A stretch of DNA of 54,396 nucleotides, taken from contig JANBPU010000107.1 in assembly GCA_027575805.1 (NCBI GenBank), positions 1 to 54,396 of the forward strand, read 5' to 3'. Origin of the DNA: Mycoemilia scoparia (taxonomy: Eukaryota; Kickxellomycota; Kickxellomycetes; Kickxellales; Kickxellaceae). Each line of letters opens with the position of its first letter. Positions within the stretch are counted from its first letter, which is position 1. The translations under genes were made by a program, and so were the position numbers. Positions 31,401 to 40,740 of the stretch are shown piece by piece. Under the pieces are notes generated by a model. That model was not told the origin of the DNA. It worked only from the letters and a program-made list of their open reading frames with translations, and searched no databases.

Positions 31401-34400
31401 GATGAGTCGGTCGCTGATGATAACAGCACAATTACTGCTACTACTAGTGCTACATTTGGAAAGGATGATGATCCCGAGCAACTACAAAACATAAAGCGGC
31501 GCAAAGAAAAGTTCACTGAAGCCCTTAAGTTATTTAACCATAAGCCTAAGAAGGGTGTAAAGAGATGGATCGATGATGAATTCATTCTATCGTCTGATCC
31601 AAAAGACATAGCACGCTTTCTGCTTACCAACACCACGGCTGGTATCAATAAGGCCCAGCTTGGTGAATATCTTGGCGAAGGTGACGCTGAAAACATTGCT
31701 GTAATGCATGCGTTTGTTGACCTTATGGATTTCACTAACCAGAGATTTGTTTCAGCTCTACGCCAATTCTTACAAGCATTCAGATTGCCTGGAGAGTCAC
31801 AAAAGATCGATAGATTCATGCTGAAGTTTGCTGAACGCTATGTCATGGGAAATCCTGATGTGTTTGCCAACGCTGATGCAGCCTATGTCCTAGCCTATTC
31901 GGTTATTATGCTCAACACAGACTTGCATTCAGCTCAAGTTAAGCGAAGAATGACAAAGGATCAGTTTATTGCCAATAACCGAGGTATCAATGATAATTCT
32001 GATCTGCCTGAACAGATGCTGGTAGCTATTTATGACGAAATTGGGCGTGATGAAATTATATTGAAAGATGATCCACTGGGTGAAACTGTCAAAAAATCTC
32101 AAGATTCTTCATACGGATTTATGCAGAGATCCTCTGGACTTGGTGGTGGTAGAAGAGTTGAGCCCATAGTATACTATGAGGCTTCGCAAACAATGGCACA
32201 AAAGGCCGAAGAATCTTTGCGCAGAATTGCTAGAAACCGTAAAATTAGGAGGGTGTCGCAGCTACGATCAGATCATCATTATCAGTACCACGGTAAGACC
32301 AGCGAGTCTTCATCCAGAGGGCATGGTGGATCGGATTCGCCCATTGCATCTGCTGCTTCGGCAACCTTTGATGAGCAGGCTGATGCTCGCACCAGTCGAG
32401 AAAGCACTCGTAGTGGTACCGATGGCGAGGATGAAAGAGCCAATTTGATGAGTGACAGCATGGTGGCATCCACCAACACTTTGTCGGTTCTTCTTGATGT
32501 TGCCGACTTTACCCGTGCATCAAGGGCAGAGCATGTCGCTCCAATGTTTAAGGCTATTTGGGCACCTGTCCTTGCTGCTCTTTCTTCGCCCATGCAAACA
32601 TCGCACGATCCATTTGTCATATCTACATGTCTTCTAGGATTCCAGTGCGGTATTGCCATTTCCTGTCGTTTTAGAATGAATGTTGAGAGATCAGCGTACG
32701 TTACCACACTGGCTAACTTTACATCGTTGGCTAACCTGGCTGAAATTCGTCACAAGAACATTGAAGCTATTCATTCCTTCTTGGAAGTTGCCGCCAGTCG
32801 TCCTGATATTGGAGATGGACTTGGTGACCACTGGCTGGATATCTTGAAATGCGTGTCACAGCTTGAAAGGTTGCAGCAATTGATTCAGGTCCCAATGTAT
32901 GAAACTGCTCATCACTATCAAGGTAATGGAGGAAATGGTGGGCCTGACACCGGTCCATTGGCCATCCCCGCAACTGTCCTTTTGTCTACAAACCCACGAG
33001 CTTCTATGTCACTTCGCCGAACATCGATGCAAAGCTCTTCATCATCAGCCGTCACTGGGCTATTTGGATTTGGTGGTGGATCCTCAAATGCTTCAAAGTA
33101 TCCACAGATCCCTAAAGTATTGGTATCTGATCTGGCAAGCCTTGGCGTTAGTTCTCAGGCACTTGTGGTCGCTGTAGATCGGATATTCACTTCATCTGTA
33201 TCACTCTCAGGTGCCGGTATTGTTAATTTTGTAAGAGCCTTGTCCCAGGTCTCTTGGGATGAAATTGAGTCTTCAACTGGTCACTATAATGCTTCTCATG
33301 GACGCAAGCCTTCTAATGCTACGGTCAGCTCACAGACTAGTAGTAATATGGGTGGCGGAGATGCTTCAGTAGCATCAGTAGTTTCGTCCAACAAACCTGG
33401 AAGATCAAATCAGCTCCACCATCAGGCAACAACAGCGACAGCTAACACAACTTCACCCCCACCAAGAATGTACTCGTTACAAAAGATTGTCGAAATTTCA
33501 TACTACAACATGGGTCGTATTCGCGTAGAATGGGCTCAAGTATGGGCCATCCTTGGTGAGCACTTCAACCGGGCTGGATCACACCCTGACCCTCGTGTTG
33601 TGGCATTTACTTTGGATTCACTACGCCAGCTTTCAATGAAATTCTTGGAAAAAGAAGAGCTACCCCATTTCCAATTCCAAAAGGATTTCCTTCGGCCATT
33701 TTCATATGTTTTGGAAACATCAGCTTTGGGCACTATTGGAAGTGGAGTCAAGGATATGGTATTGCAATGTGTTTTGCAGATTGTTAGGTCTGCTGCACAT
33801 AACATCCGATCGGGCTGGAAGGCCATTTTTTATGTAGCCCAAGCCGCAGCTAGAGATCCAGAGGAAGCAATCAATGAGCAAGGATTCAGGCTAGCTAAAG
33901 AATGCGCAAATAACCATACTAAGCAGATGTGGTACTGGTCAGTACAGGAATCCCTGCAGCAATCAGCTAAAGGCGGTAGTGCTACCAATGCTGCAGTTTT
34001 GGATACCCCAATTGATTGTGGAAAGAAATCCGAATCAGTGGATACTGTGACACCAATAATGGTCGGGTCAGAGTATTTCAATGAGATGATTGATTGTCTC
34101 AACGAATATGTTATGAATTCCGATCTGAGACCAAGAATCGCTCTTCAAGCTTTGCATGTAATGAGAGATATTGTTTCCAAGGTTGCAAAGGATGTTGAAT
34201 CGCTCTTGCCTCAATCCTATGGTGGCAAGGTCACCAAAGAAAATTGTGAGACTGCATGTGCCAGCCCCACAGAATATGACGTCTATTTCCAACTATTCAC
34301 ACCATTGTTCAAAGCAATGCACGAGGTAGTAATGAGAGCAAATGATTTAGAGGTGAGAACTGGAGCCCTGGATACCCTGTTTTCGTTTATGAAAGAGTAT

Positions 34401-36194
34401 GGTAAATACTTCAGCGCAACTTCTTGGGAATCTCTGCTTACAACCCGGGTGTTCTCCATATTCGAAGATCTCCAATACCCCCACAACTCGCACAGGTTTA
34501 CAACAGTCGATGATCTTGAGCTATGGTTCTCAACAACTTTGATCAAAGCTCTACGGCATGTGATTGAACTATTTACCTTGTATTTTGAACATCACCTAGA
34601 AAGATACTTTTCAAATGTATTGCAGCTCCTCAAACTGTGTATAGTTCAGCCATCAAAGACTCTTATCGAAATTGGCGTCATTTGTCTACAAGAATTGGTA
34701 GAATCCAATTATTCAAGGTTTGATGAGGAATCTTGGAATCATTTATGCGCATTGGTTGTGGATTTGTTCCAGTGGAGTCAACCTAATACCTTGCTTAGAC
34801 CCACCGCTACTCGAACTAACCAGCCTGAAAACAGTAGTAATAAAGAGGAAGTAGACGACGATGATGACGATGTGCCTCTTATTTCTAGAAAACAAAATGG
34901 TCGCAACTCTCTGTTTGTATCTCCACATCGAGGGTTGGTCAGCAATGGGGTGTTTGGTGAGACTACCGCGTCGAGAATGGATGGCGGACCAAATGCTGGA
35001 AGCGGAAGTAATAGCTATAACAGAATCAAGCTAAAGTGTCTACTCCAGTTACAGCTAATCAAACTCCTTGACCAGCTATTGACACTGCCACACTCATGTA
35101 TTGAAAATTCTAGATCACCACTCATACCTACCAGCACGCCTGAACCTTCGTCAACCCCCACCGGTAATTCCAATACCACTACTCTGCCAGTTAATCCATT
35201 AGTTGGGTATAATTATACGAGCATACCAAAAAGCCGTATTACTCTTGACCCATTAACATCCACTTCAGGAACTCACGATATAGCACCTCACATTTCATCA
35301 CACCACTTGTTGTGCTTACTGGATTGCCTGGAACAGTCTCGAGATTTCGCACACCGCTTCAATTGCAATATCCCGTTACGCCAAAAGTTGGTTGAAGTTG
35401 GCATTGTCCCACAAATGCCCAGTCTTCTTAAACAAGAAACATCCAGTGCACTGGCTTCTCTTCGTATACTCGGCCGAATGTATCTCGAGGCGCTTCGTGA
35501 ACAGGATGACAACGAAACGAACAAAAATTTGAAAGAATCGGTGTCGCAGAAGAATTTGTCATCAAAGTGGAAGTTTTTGGAGTCGCATAGCCACAAGGAT
35601 AGAAAGGTTGTCCAGGAAGAAATTGAAGACAAGTTTGTGTCTCTAATGCTGATGGTGTTGACTTCATTTAATGGCATTAGCCCTGATGATAGATTAGGCC
35701 GACCTACTTCCCCCCAATCAGGCGATGCTGATGCTGGAGCAGAGTTCCAAGATGATGAAAGAAATAACAAACACAATGTTACAACCCTGAGCTGGCTAAG
35801 CGATAAACATACTGGTCGCGGCACCAAGACCAAGGAAACAACTATAAGCGAACATGATCTGTTGTTGCATCCCAAATACAGAAAAGAGTGGAGAAAGTGC
35901 GTATACATGGTCCTTTCGTTTTTGCCCCACCTAGCTATCATCCCAGTCGTTAACTCAACAGCAACAGCTACTACTAATTCCAAAAAGCAGAAAGCGAAGG
36001 TAGACGAAATTAAAGAACTGTTCAGATCCCACCCATTCGTCAGTGCTATGTCCAAACTTTATCCTCAGCTCATAAGGACTATTGGAGCAGCAGCAGAAAA
36101 TGAAGATTTCGAGCTAATTTCTTGGTGCCAAGTTATACTTGCAGCTATTGGACAAATTCATGGCATATGCCCAGATACTATCAAATTTGCCTAA
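28422..36194 (+). CDS. SEC7: Sec7/BIG-type ARF guanine-nucleotide exchange factor
   Basis: 2590 residues in one uninterrupted frame. Residues 1-190 are acidic and disordered. The DCB and HUS regions follow (about 190-830), with the HUS box NYDCD at 773-777. The catalytic Sec7 domain spans about 1024-1210. It includes KLFNHKPKKGVKRW, the glutamic finger FRLPGESQKIDR (E1125) and YVLAYSVIMLNTDLHS, all features of an active exchanger. Downstream HDS-type helical repeats run to the C-terminus with low-complexity linkers. Large fungal Sec7 proteins of this kind activate Arf1 at the trans-Golgi to drive vesicle formation. It is longer than the roughly 2000-residue yeast protein because of Ser/Gly/Asn-rich insertions. 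All key residues seen are intact. Confidence 0.97.
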   Translation: MSEVLSAVGNANGHESIDLERKSQDSIQMSSSAHSRSSSEDEDNGANGADSKVSFSSTEHNKITTATTQHFPPPATATSSYEDEEDSYYSEASMQQHSDDGSGRKKQSSDHSDLDQESTPNTSNQPAHSQGASDINDPAVQSDGSHNSLNSAPLPPPLELESTDQNGGGGGDKNEQKPASTHPNTPLPSLVMVIGTFEKLMDTWDGRRKSMKLILTETVDTLKKKADSANSVANNEFGDQSYHTSSRLTRSEADTVLKALEMSCETQSQACMVLALDCIEKIVSYHYLDPLVVPMLQPPQPSTAKSIDTPEYTEFQKQLKDDYIFGQTLGSRIVTMICNCLRSKSTPEAVQLQIVKALLTTVSMSSLPVHLGTLQYAVRTMYNVYLLCKNPGTQTIAQGALAQIIHLVFSRVPLGYTQLQESNDAESGMTYNKDTVDDASSMYSPQPPDSAITNAEFKTKEHDKAADGLMVDSSLNNIYIRDAFLVFRSLCKISMKNGEKENIGDMNSIPMRARALALHLIDMVLTGHMDVFTTSLVYLRMSSSGGGGGGSGENKCDPKSTENTKSGPVSSPQQGQNSHYLSSVSEELKQTYPVGLGSGPSRKDDIDNVNEEEEMASNARATIKASQAASEAVQKSHDSINIGENKNAASTTNSTDDIKPATYIGDSGKSNQSDSVVAVPFIAVIKQYLSLSLSQNLVSGTKTILSAALSIFEKTVLCLRHYFKHECELIFKEIILPMLEMKYATTPMQRDLLIASLAKVLSDPQLVVELYLNYDCDSDASVNVFERLVEVLAKISGSIVTYSGSRKSSSSTYTNSYYSEYHGFVSDSEAWNHIRSKQTVFSTSADNTYFAQQQQQQQLQRKLSLHQPVASTETIPQDRLSKRESVSTQTPQIDRPSVSSTNNLPYIGGLDKNLTLQAAQAQASGAKIDDYLIRQHCLDALTALLQSMVVWSDRPTNKPLHDTTATAVAASSLGANPQESREISVETSNTNNRDESVADDNSTITATTSATFGKDDDPEQLQNIKRRKEKFTEALKLFNHKPKKGVKRWIDDEFILSSDPKDIARFLLTNTTAGINKAQLGEYLGEGDAENIAVMHAFVDLMDFTNQRFVSALRQFLQAFRLPGESQKIDRFMLKFAERYVMGNPDVFANADAAYVLAYSVIMLNTDLHSAQVKRRMTKDQFIANNRGINDNSDLPEQMLVAIYDEIGRDEIILKDDPLGETVKKSQDSSYGFMQRSSGLGGGRRVEPIVYYEASQTMAQKAEESLRRIARNRKIRRVSQLRSDHHYQYHGKTSESSSRGHGGSDSPIASAASATFDEQADARTSRESTRSGTDGEDERANLMSDSMVASTNTLSVLLDVADFTRASRAEHVAPMFKAIWAPVLAALSSPMQTSHDPFVISTCLLGFQCGIAISCRFRMNVERSAYVTTLANFTSLANLAEIRHKNIEAIHSFLEVAASRPDIGDGLGDHWLDILKCVSQLERLQQLIQVPMYETAHHYQGNGGNGGPDTGPLAIPATVLLSTNPRASMSLRRTSMQSSSSSAVTGLFGFGGGSSNASKYPQIPKVLVSDLASLGVSSQALVVAVDRIFTSSVSLSGAGIVNFVRALSQVSWDEIESSTGHYNASHGRKPSNATVSSQTSSNMGGGDASVASVVSSNKPGRSNQLHHQATTATANTTSPPPRMYSLQKIVEISYYNMGRIRVEWAQVWAILGEHFNRAGSHPDPRVVAFTLDSLRQLSMKFLEKEELPHFQFQKDFLRPFSYVLETSALGTIGSGVKDMVLQCVLQIVRSAAHNIRSGWKAIFYVAQAAARDPEEAINEQGFRLAKECANNHTKQMWYWSVQESLQQSAKGGSATNAAVLDTPIDCGKKSESVDTVTPIMVGSEYFNEMIDCLNEYVMNSDLRPRIALQALHVMRDIVSKVAKDVESLLPQSYGGKVTKENCETACASPTEYDVYFQLFTPLFKAMHEVVMRANDLEVRTGALDTLFSFMKEYGKYFSATSWESLLTTRVFSIFEDLQYPHNSHRFTTVDDLELWFSTTLIKALRHVIELFTLYFEHHLERYFSNVLQLLKLCIVQPSKTLIEIGVICLQELVESNYSRFDEESWNHLCALVVDLFQWSQPNTLLRPTATRTNQPENSSNKEEVDDDDDDVPLISRKQNGRNSLFVSPHRGLVSNGVFGETTASRMDGGPNAGSGSNSYNRIKLKCLLQLQLIKLLDQLLTLPHSCIENSRSPLIPTSTPEPSSTPTGNSNTTTLPVNPLVGYNYTSIPKSRITLDPLTSTSGTHDIAPHISSHHLLCLLDCLEQSRDFAHRFNCNIPLRQKLVEVGIVPQMPSLLKQETSSALASLRILGRMYLEALREQDDNETNKNLKESVSQKNLSSKWKFLESHSHKDRKVVQEEIEDKFVSLMLMVLTSFNGISPDDRLGRPTSPQSGDADAGAEFQDDERNNKHNVTTLSWLSDKHTGRGTKTKETTISEHDLLLHPKYRKEWRKCVYMVLSFLPHLAIIPVVNSTATATTNSKKQKAKVDEIKELFRSHPFVSAMSKLYPQLIRTIGAAAENEDFELISWCQVILAAIGQIHGICPDTIKFA

Positions 36195-36549
36195 CACTTT
36201 TCCTTGTTTTTTATTGAGTTGATTTTACCAATGCCAATATCATTATATTCTAGTACAGCATTATTAATGACAAATATAATAGAATGTGGTTAAAATGAGT
36301 GATTTTACTCTATTGTCTCAAACTTGGCCACTATTGAGTATGGCTTGGAATCGAATTCTTTAGTCTACTATATACTTTCACTTTACTTAATCAGTCGCTT
36401 GGTGAAATGTTCTCAAAGATATTTTGTTGAACAACTTTCGTCAAAAGTACATATAAGGTTGATGAGGCGAGCCAAAAGTATGGAGAATATTTTTTTCTTT
36501 CAAACATCGATAATAATAACCTGTTTTGTGCAATTTATTCTAAAACCAC
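36195..36549. other. Short intergenic spacer, nothing recognised
   Basis: AT-rich sequence between SEC7 and the next plus-strand gene. No signal beyond possible 3' and 5' UTRs. Confidence 0.6.
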
Positions 36550-37338
36550 ATGGAAAATAATACCAATAGCAGTCGCAACTCATATGACCTTCCTAGCCAA
36601 CTTGAACTGTTAGATCGTATTATTACTTGCTTGAAAATGGTTAGCGATTGGAAGGGTACACCCAGTGATCAATACACATTTCACCAACGTACAAAGGATA
36701 TGCTGCTGAGTGCCAGTCAGGACTATATGCTTGGATATCCAAGCATAAGAGGGATACTTGGCAAATTATCATTGAAAATTGAGCTTGACAACGAACATTC
36801 AGGTTCCTATGAAGCTATGACATTGTCCAAGGTCGATCAAATCAGAGAATTGGGCATTCAAGATGAAGAATCACAAACTTCATCCAGTAGTGGTCAAAAC
36901 AATCAATATGATACCTCATGCTTTGCTTCTTCTGCCATTCCTCGATTTCATGTTCGGACTTTCGATGACTTTACTTTACAACAAACAGGCATTACAAAGA
37001 ACATGCTAGTACCTTTAGTAAAACAGCTGTTGGAATCAATAAATGAAATGGTCAAAAATGATTCATGTCAGCCCTCCTTGAACAGCTTCTTTAACAATAC
37101 TGAAGCCCAAATAACAAGAAAAAAGATTCTTAAGCATCTTTCATGTTTCGAAAATACCCAGTGCAACCATCCAGGCACTACTAATATGACCATGGACCTA
37201 GAATTAATCATTTTATTTGATGGTAACATGGCAGTTTATATAGACACACAGCCTGATAGTCGAAACCCTGACAATGGTTTGTCCACGCTTTGGTTCTTTA
37301 AAACTAACTTGGTCAAGTTCCCAGATAATATTCTTTAA
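36550..37338 (+). CDS. Hypothetical protein, 262 residues
   Basis: One open frame from ATG (MENNTNSSRNSYDLPSQLEL) to TAA. It is soluble with no signal peptide or membrane segment. The N-terminal half is helical (LLDRIITCLKMVSDWKG, YTFHQRTKDMLLSASQDYM) with a short Ser-rich linker near 113-120. The C-terminal half contains a probable beta segment LELIILFDGNMAVYIDTQPD. The mix of hydrophobic core pattern and ordinary composition argues for a real folded protein. I do not recognise the family. Confidence 0.6.
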   Translation: MENNTNSSRNSYDLPSQLELLDRIITCLKMVSDWKGTPSDQYTFHQRTKDMLLSASQDYMLGYPSIRGILGKLSLKIELDNEHSGSYEAMTLSKVDQIRELGIQDEESQTSSSSGQNNQYDTSCFASSAIPRFHVRTFDDFTLQQTGITKNMLVPLVKQLLESINEMVKNDSCQPSLNSFFNNTEAQITRKKILKHLSCFENTQCNHPGTTNMTMDLELIILFDGNMAVYIDTQPDSRNPDNGLSTLWFFKTNLVKFPDNIL

Positions 37339-38218
37339 TGTATTCGCTGGCTTGTTTGAAAATGTGCTAGCATAAAATCAAATGTAATATCTCTCTTTTT
37401 TATTTTTTATCAACAATAATATTATCATTATCTGATATTGGAATCATACTTGTTAACGTTTTTATTGAAAAAAATGGTATAATTTTTGTTTCAACATTTT
37501 CAGAGGTACCAACTCAGTTGAGCATAAACACAATTATTATATTTTTTACTTTTACATTGACTTTATATTCTACTCATGTTTTGAATAAAATGCCCTTTAG
37601 ATATTACTTGGCATATGTGAGATAATTTTTGGTGGTCAATAATTATAGGGGCAATCACAGCCAAATGGATGTCCAGTTTTTCTAGTAAACTTTTACCCTT
37701 CAAAAATTATTGCCCAAATCTCACTGCATATCAAAGCTGCTGCCTATTCAAACAGCATAATATCTGTTTTTGTAAGCATCCGACCTTCTTTTGAAATGTA
37801 CAATAGCAATTTGACATTTCTACAGCATTTTGATATGATACAATCTGCTATTCTTAGGTGTTTGTTTGATGATTCAGTGGATTGGGACATGTAAAGTAAG
37901 TCTGTTGTTTTCCTATTTATGTAATGTTTAAATATTCCTAAAGATTTTGTTTACTATTGCAATAATTTATCCATTCTATGAATGAACAAGCTATTTTCTA
38001 AAGAGTTAAGGAAGTTTAGTGTGTAGTATTTTTTCATTTATTTATAATGATCAAAGGCTTTAAAATGATAATTTCAATATCGATGTTTGTTAAGTAGGCA
38101 AATGCATTGAAGGAAACCTCTAAGCTTTTAATACCGAGAGGAAGTTAAAGAAAAATGACAGAGTAGAGATTCACATCTGAGTACAATTCAACCTATGACT
38201 TATGATCATAGAAAGTAG
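37339..38218. other. Intergenic with one MITE-like element
   Basis: Very AT-rich. It holds the family-1 element at 37615-37716. No coding potential was recognised. Confidence 0.6.
37615..37716 (+). mobile_element. MITE-like element, family 1, copy F
   Basis: The right end is the perfect family terminus (TACCCTTCAAAAATTATTGC). The left end (GAGATAATTTTTGGTGGTC) lacks about 15 bases found in copy B. The interior AATTATAGGGGCAATCACAG and GGATGTCCAGTTTTTCTAG match copies A, B and D. Confidence 0.85.
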
Positions 38219-38467
38219 CTAGGCAGATGTATTTGTAGTTGTTCCAGAGCAGCTACCATAGTGGCGACCACCACAGGAACGCTTTTGCTTAAGAGCACGC
38301 TTTCCTCTACTGACTTTCTTCTTTAGCATCAAATTCATACCAACTGCTCTACGAGTCTTGGTGGTTCCTACACTTTTGGCATCAGATTTGGGCAGTGGAG
38401 ACGATGATACAAAGGATAAGATAACGAGGACGAAGAGGACAATGGCGAATATCTTGAATTGAAACAT
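38219..38467 (-). CDS. Small secreted peptide precursor with Kex2-type sites
   Basis: 82 residues from the ATG at 38467. I chose this start over an in-frame one at 38602 because a TATA box (38582-38587) lies about 115 bases upstream of it, and because it opens directly with a signal peptide (MFQFKIFAIVLFVLVILSFV, then SSS). Basic pairs follow at 39-40 (RR), 56-57 (RGKR) and 62-63 (KQKR). Cutting after the last would release a 19-residue peptide, SCGGRHYGSCSGTTTNTSA, with two cysteines eight apart that could form one disulfide. The layout resembles fungal processed peptides (pheromone-like, killer-like or effector-like). Function is unknown; it belongs to no family I recognise. Confidence 0.6.
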   Translation of the reverse strand: MFQFKIFAIVLFVLVILSFVSSSPLPKSDAKSVGTTKTRRAVGMNLMLKKKVSRGKRALKQKRSCGGRHYGSCSGTTTNTSA

Positions 38468-38581
38468 TGTTGCGCAGCGTGGTAGTTTAGACCTGTGAAA
38501 ATGTGTGTGTATGATTGGAGATATAAATGTGAATTCTTGGTTAGATATAGATACTTGAAAGGTTTTGAAGATGCTGTAGTA

Positions 38582-38587
38582 TTTATA
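38582..38587 (-). promoter_or_regulatory. TATA box of the small secreted peptide gene
   Basis: TATAAA on the minus strand, about 115 bases before the chosen start codon. It lies inside the longer alternative frame, which favours the shorter protein. Confidence 0.4.
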
Positions 38588-38602
38588 GACTTGAAACCAC
38601 AT

Positions 38603-39387
38603 CTGAGGTAATGAAATTCAAGTCTGTAATAGAAGCTTGTTGATACTTTCTGGGTTCTTGCTCTTTTATGAGTCTAGGATCTATCTCTTGGTTAAAGAAG
38701 CGTGGCTACTTGAGAAAAAGATAAGAAAATTGTGGAGTAAAGGCCGATTTTTGAGCTTTGCAAATGGATAGGTGGCTGCTTTACCAAAATATACAGATCT
38801 TGCTAAATACCTCCAGATCATCCACAAACAGCCTCTTTAATAGTTTAAAGTAAAAGAATGGCATTTGCAATGGTAAACATATGATTGTTGCCAGAACGTT
38901 TTTAGAAATCCGGGGAGGGTCTTAGACTGATACCACAAACTTATCAGAGCTCTTTAAATAAATATAAGGGCATGTAATAATGCGTTCGTTTTCTTTGGCC
39001 ACGAAAGTATAGTAAGCCATTTCTTGGAAACTCATTGATCAAAAGAATCCCCGTAGTGCTATACCCTTTAAATAAACAGCAACTAGTCTTGGCTAATATT
39101 TGGCAGATACATCTGCCTATTTATGGCGTTTGTTATTGTATAATGACAAGTCAAATACCTCTTATTTACAATATAGCCTTGATTCAGAACCACAAAGGAG
39201 GCACTTTTATAAACAAAGTTAACGCCAAAATAATACTGTTAAGCCAAAAAACCTTGATAACAGGGACTCTATTTTTGTCAAGTATGAAAATAATGCAATG
39301 TATTATTTAACCTCAATTTATTTAAACTTGGATAATTGCATTGAATGATAAGCTAAAATTATGTATTAGTCATTTTTTAATTTTTTG
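38603..39387. other. Intergenic, nothing recognised
   Basis: AT-rich region between the peptide gene promoter and the 5S rRNA gene. Open frames here lack protein-like features. Confidence 0.55.
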
Positions 39388-39506
39388 AATTGCGACCATA
39401 CAAACGAGATCATGTCGGTTCCCGTCCGATCACCGCAACCAAGGTCGTTATGGCCAGGAAAGTACTACTGTGGGGAACCAAGTGGGAACACCTGGTGTTG
39501 CAATTT
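39388..39506 (+). rRNA. 5S ribosomal RNA
   Basis: About 119 bases with the 5S signature: TGCGACCATAC at the start, TCCCGTCCGATCACCG in the middle, then GGCCAGGAAAGTACTACTG and GGGAACACCTGGTGTTGCA. The ends pair (ATTGCGAC with GTTGCAAT) as helix I. A T run at about 39509-39514 follows directly and would stop RNA polymerase III. The usual GTTAAGC of the internal A box is replaced by ACCAAGG, so this may be a divergent or silent copy. A single 5S gene between protein genes is common in fungi whose 5S genes are dispersed. Confidence 0.9.
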
Positions 39507-39658
39507 GCTTTTTTAAATCTCTATGGCTCTTTCAATGTATAATCTTTTAGTTCTGATTACCTAAGTCTTTATTTCCATATTATCTGAATTTATTCACTTT
39601 ACAACACATGTTAGAAACAGTAAGCTTTAAAAATATTAATTTTATTAAATAAATATAT

Positions 39659-40393
39659 TCAAAGAATTCTATTTCCACAATAAAACACGCCAACTACTAC
39701 ATTTCCTGAACAAGATTTTTCAGGTCCAGTGTTGTTATTTATATGATATACATTTGTGCTGCTAAATCCATCAAGAAGAATTGAGGCATTTCCGTTCCAC
39801 ACAAACCCTTTTAAAATACCTTTAGATCCATCATCATCACCTGCAATTATATGTGGCGATAGGTCTCTTTCCGCAACTTCCTCTTCATACATATTTTTAG
39901 GTGTTTGCAACTCAAGCTCCATCAATGCAATTGAATACTTTGAGCCCATGGCACTTTTGATTGCTTTATCTGTAAATCCTTTGTTGGAAACCAATAATCC
40001 CAGAGTTTCTGTAGAGTCAAATCGACTCAAGGCACCCTCCCATTCACGCACAACTGAGGGTCCTACCCTTGTTTTATAATTCTTGCATTGCGCCAACACA
40101 TAAAACTCCTTGGAATTAGAAGGGGCTGTATCAGGAGGTAGGGGTGGTGAGTTCATCCTGGCAAGAATGTCAATGCCTTTATCATCAGGACCCCCATTTC
40201 TCGAAATATCAAAGCATCCCAATCTTTCTAATACGGTGGCAGCAAGGCATTCGTACTTCTGACCCCTTTCTACTGTAGAGGGTAACTCTGTGGACTTTGA
40301 AGGTTTGGTCTGGTAGCAATGGAAATGGAGAAGTAAGGACGGTCTATGTTTTATCGATGTGATTGGTGATCTATATAATAGCAATCCAATCAT
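39659..40393 (-). CDS. RRG7: Rrg7-like mitochondrial protein with PD-(D/E)XK nuclease fold
   Basis: 244 residues, ATG at 40393. The first 30 residues are basic and hydroxylated with no acids (LLLYRSPITSIKHRPSLLLH), as in a mitochondrial presequence. The core GQKYECLAATVLERLG, GGPDDKGIDILA (D75) and VLAQCKNYK (Q102-x-K104) gives the E...D...QxK arrangement of Mrr-type restriction-endonuclease-like domains, the hallmark of the fungal Rrg7 family (required for respiratory growth). Length is close to the family norm. The biochemical activity of Rrg7 is not established; a role in mitochondrial DNA maintenance is plausible. It is divergent from COQ4 across only 347 bases, with a TA-repeat near 40450-40462. 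Confidence 0.85.
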   Translation of the reverse strand: MIGLLLYRSPITSIKHRPSLLLHFHCYQTKPSKSTELPSTVERGQKYECLAATVLERLGCFDISRNGGPDDKGIDILARMNSPPLPPDTAPSNSKEFYVLAQCKNYKTRVGPSVVREWEGALSRFDSTETLGLLVSNKGFTDKAIKSAMGSKYSIALMELELQTPKNMYEEEVAERDLSPHIIAGDDDGSKGILKGFVWNGNASILLDGFSSTNVYHINNNTGPEKSCSGNVVVGVFYCGNRIL

Positions 40394-40740
40394 TGTTGTT
40401 TTTCAAAGTCTGTAAATAAATGCAGATGCATTCGAAGGAAACGTGACTCTATATATATATATGCACTCGAATGTTTTCCAGGTTGAATATGATGATATCA
40501 CCTAATGAAGGAAATATGGGTTATTAAATCAATTTTAGAGAAAAAATTAATGCTAAAAATGATAAACCCATAAATGTACTAGTAACAGCTAATAGTTGGC
40601 TATCAATACTAATCATCATCCTAACCAGCCCTTGAAGCAAGTCTCACAGCTTATGTGATACTAAGGGACCTCTTTAATCGCTCTGTAGTTTTACTCATTT
40701 GACCATTAAAGACAATAAAACAGTATCTTAGGGGAGAAAG
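40394..40740. promoter_or_regulatory. Shared divergent promoter region of RRG7 and COQ4
   Basis: 347 bases between two head-to-head genes for mitochondrial proteins. A TATATATATATA tract (about 40450-40461) lies 57 bases upstream of RRG7. Elements for COQ4 are not distinct. Co-regulation is inferred from arrangement only. Confidence 0.4.
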
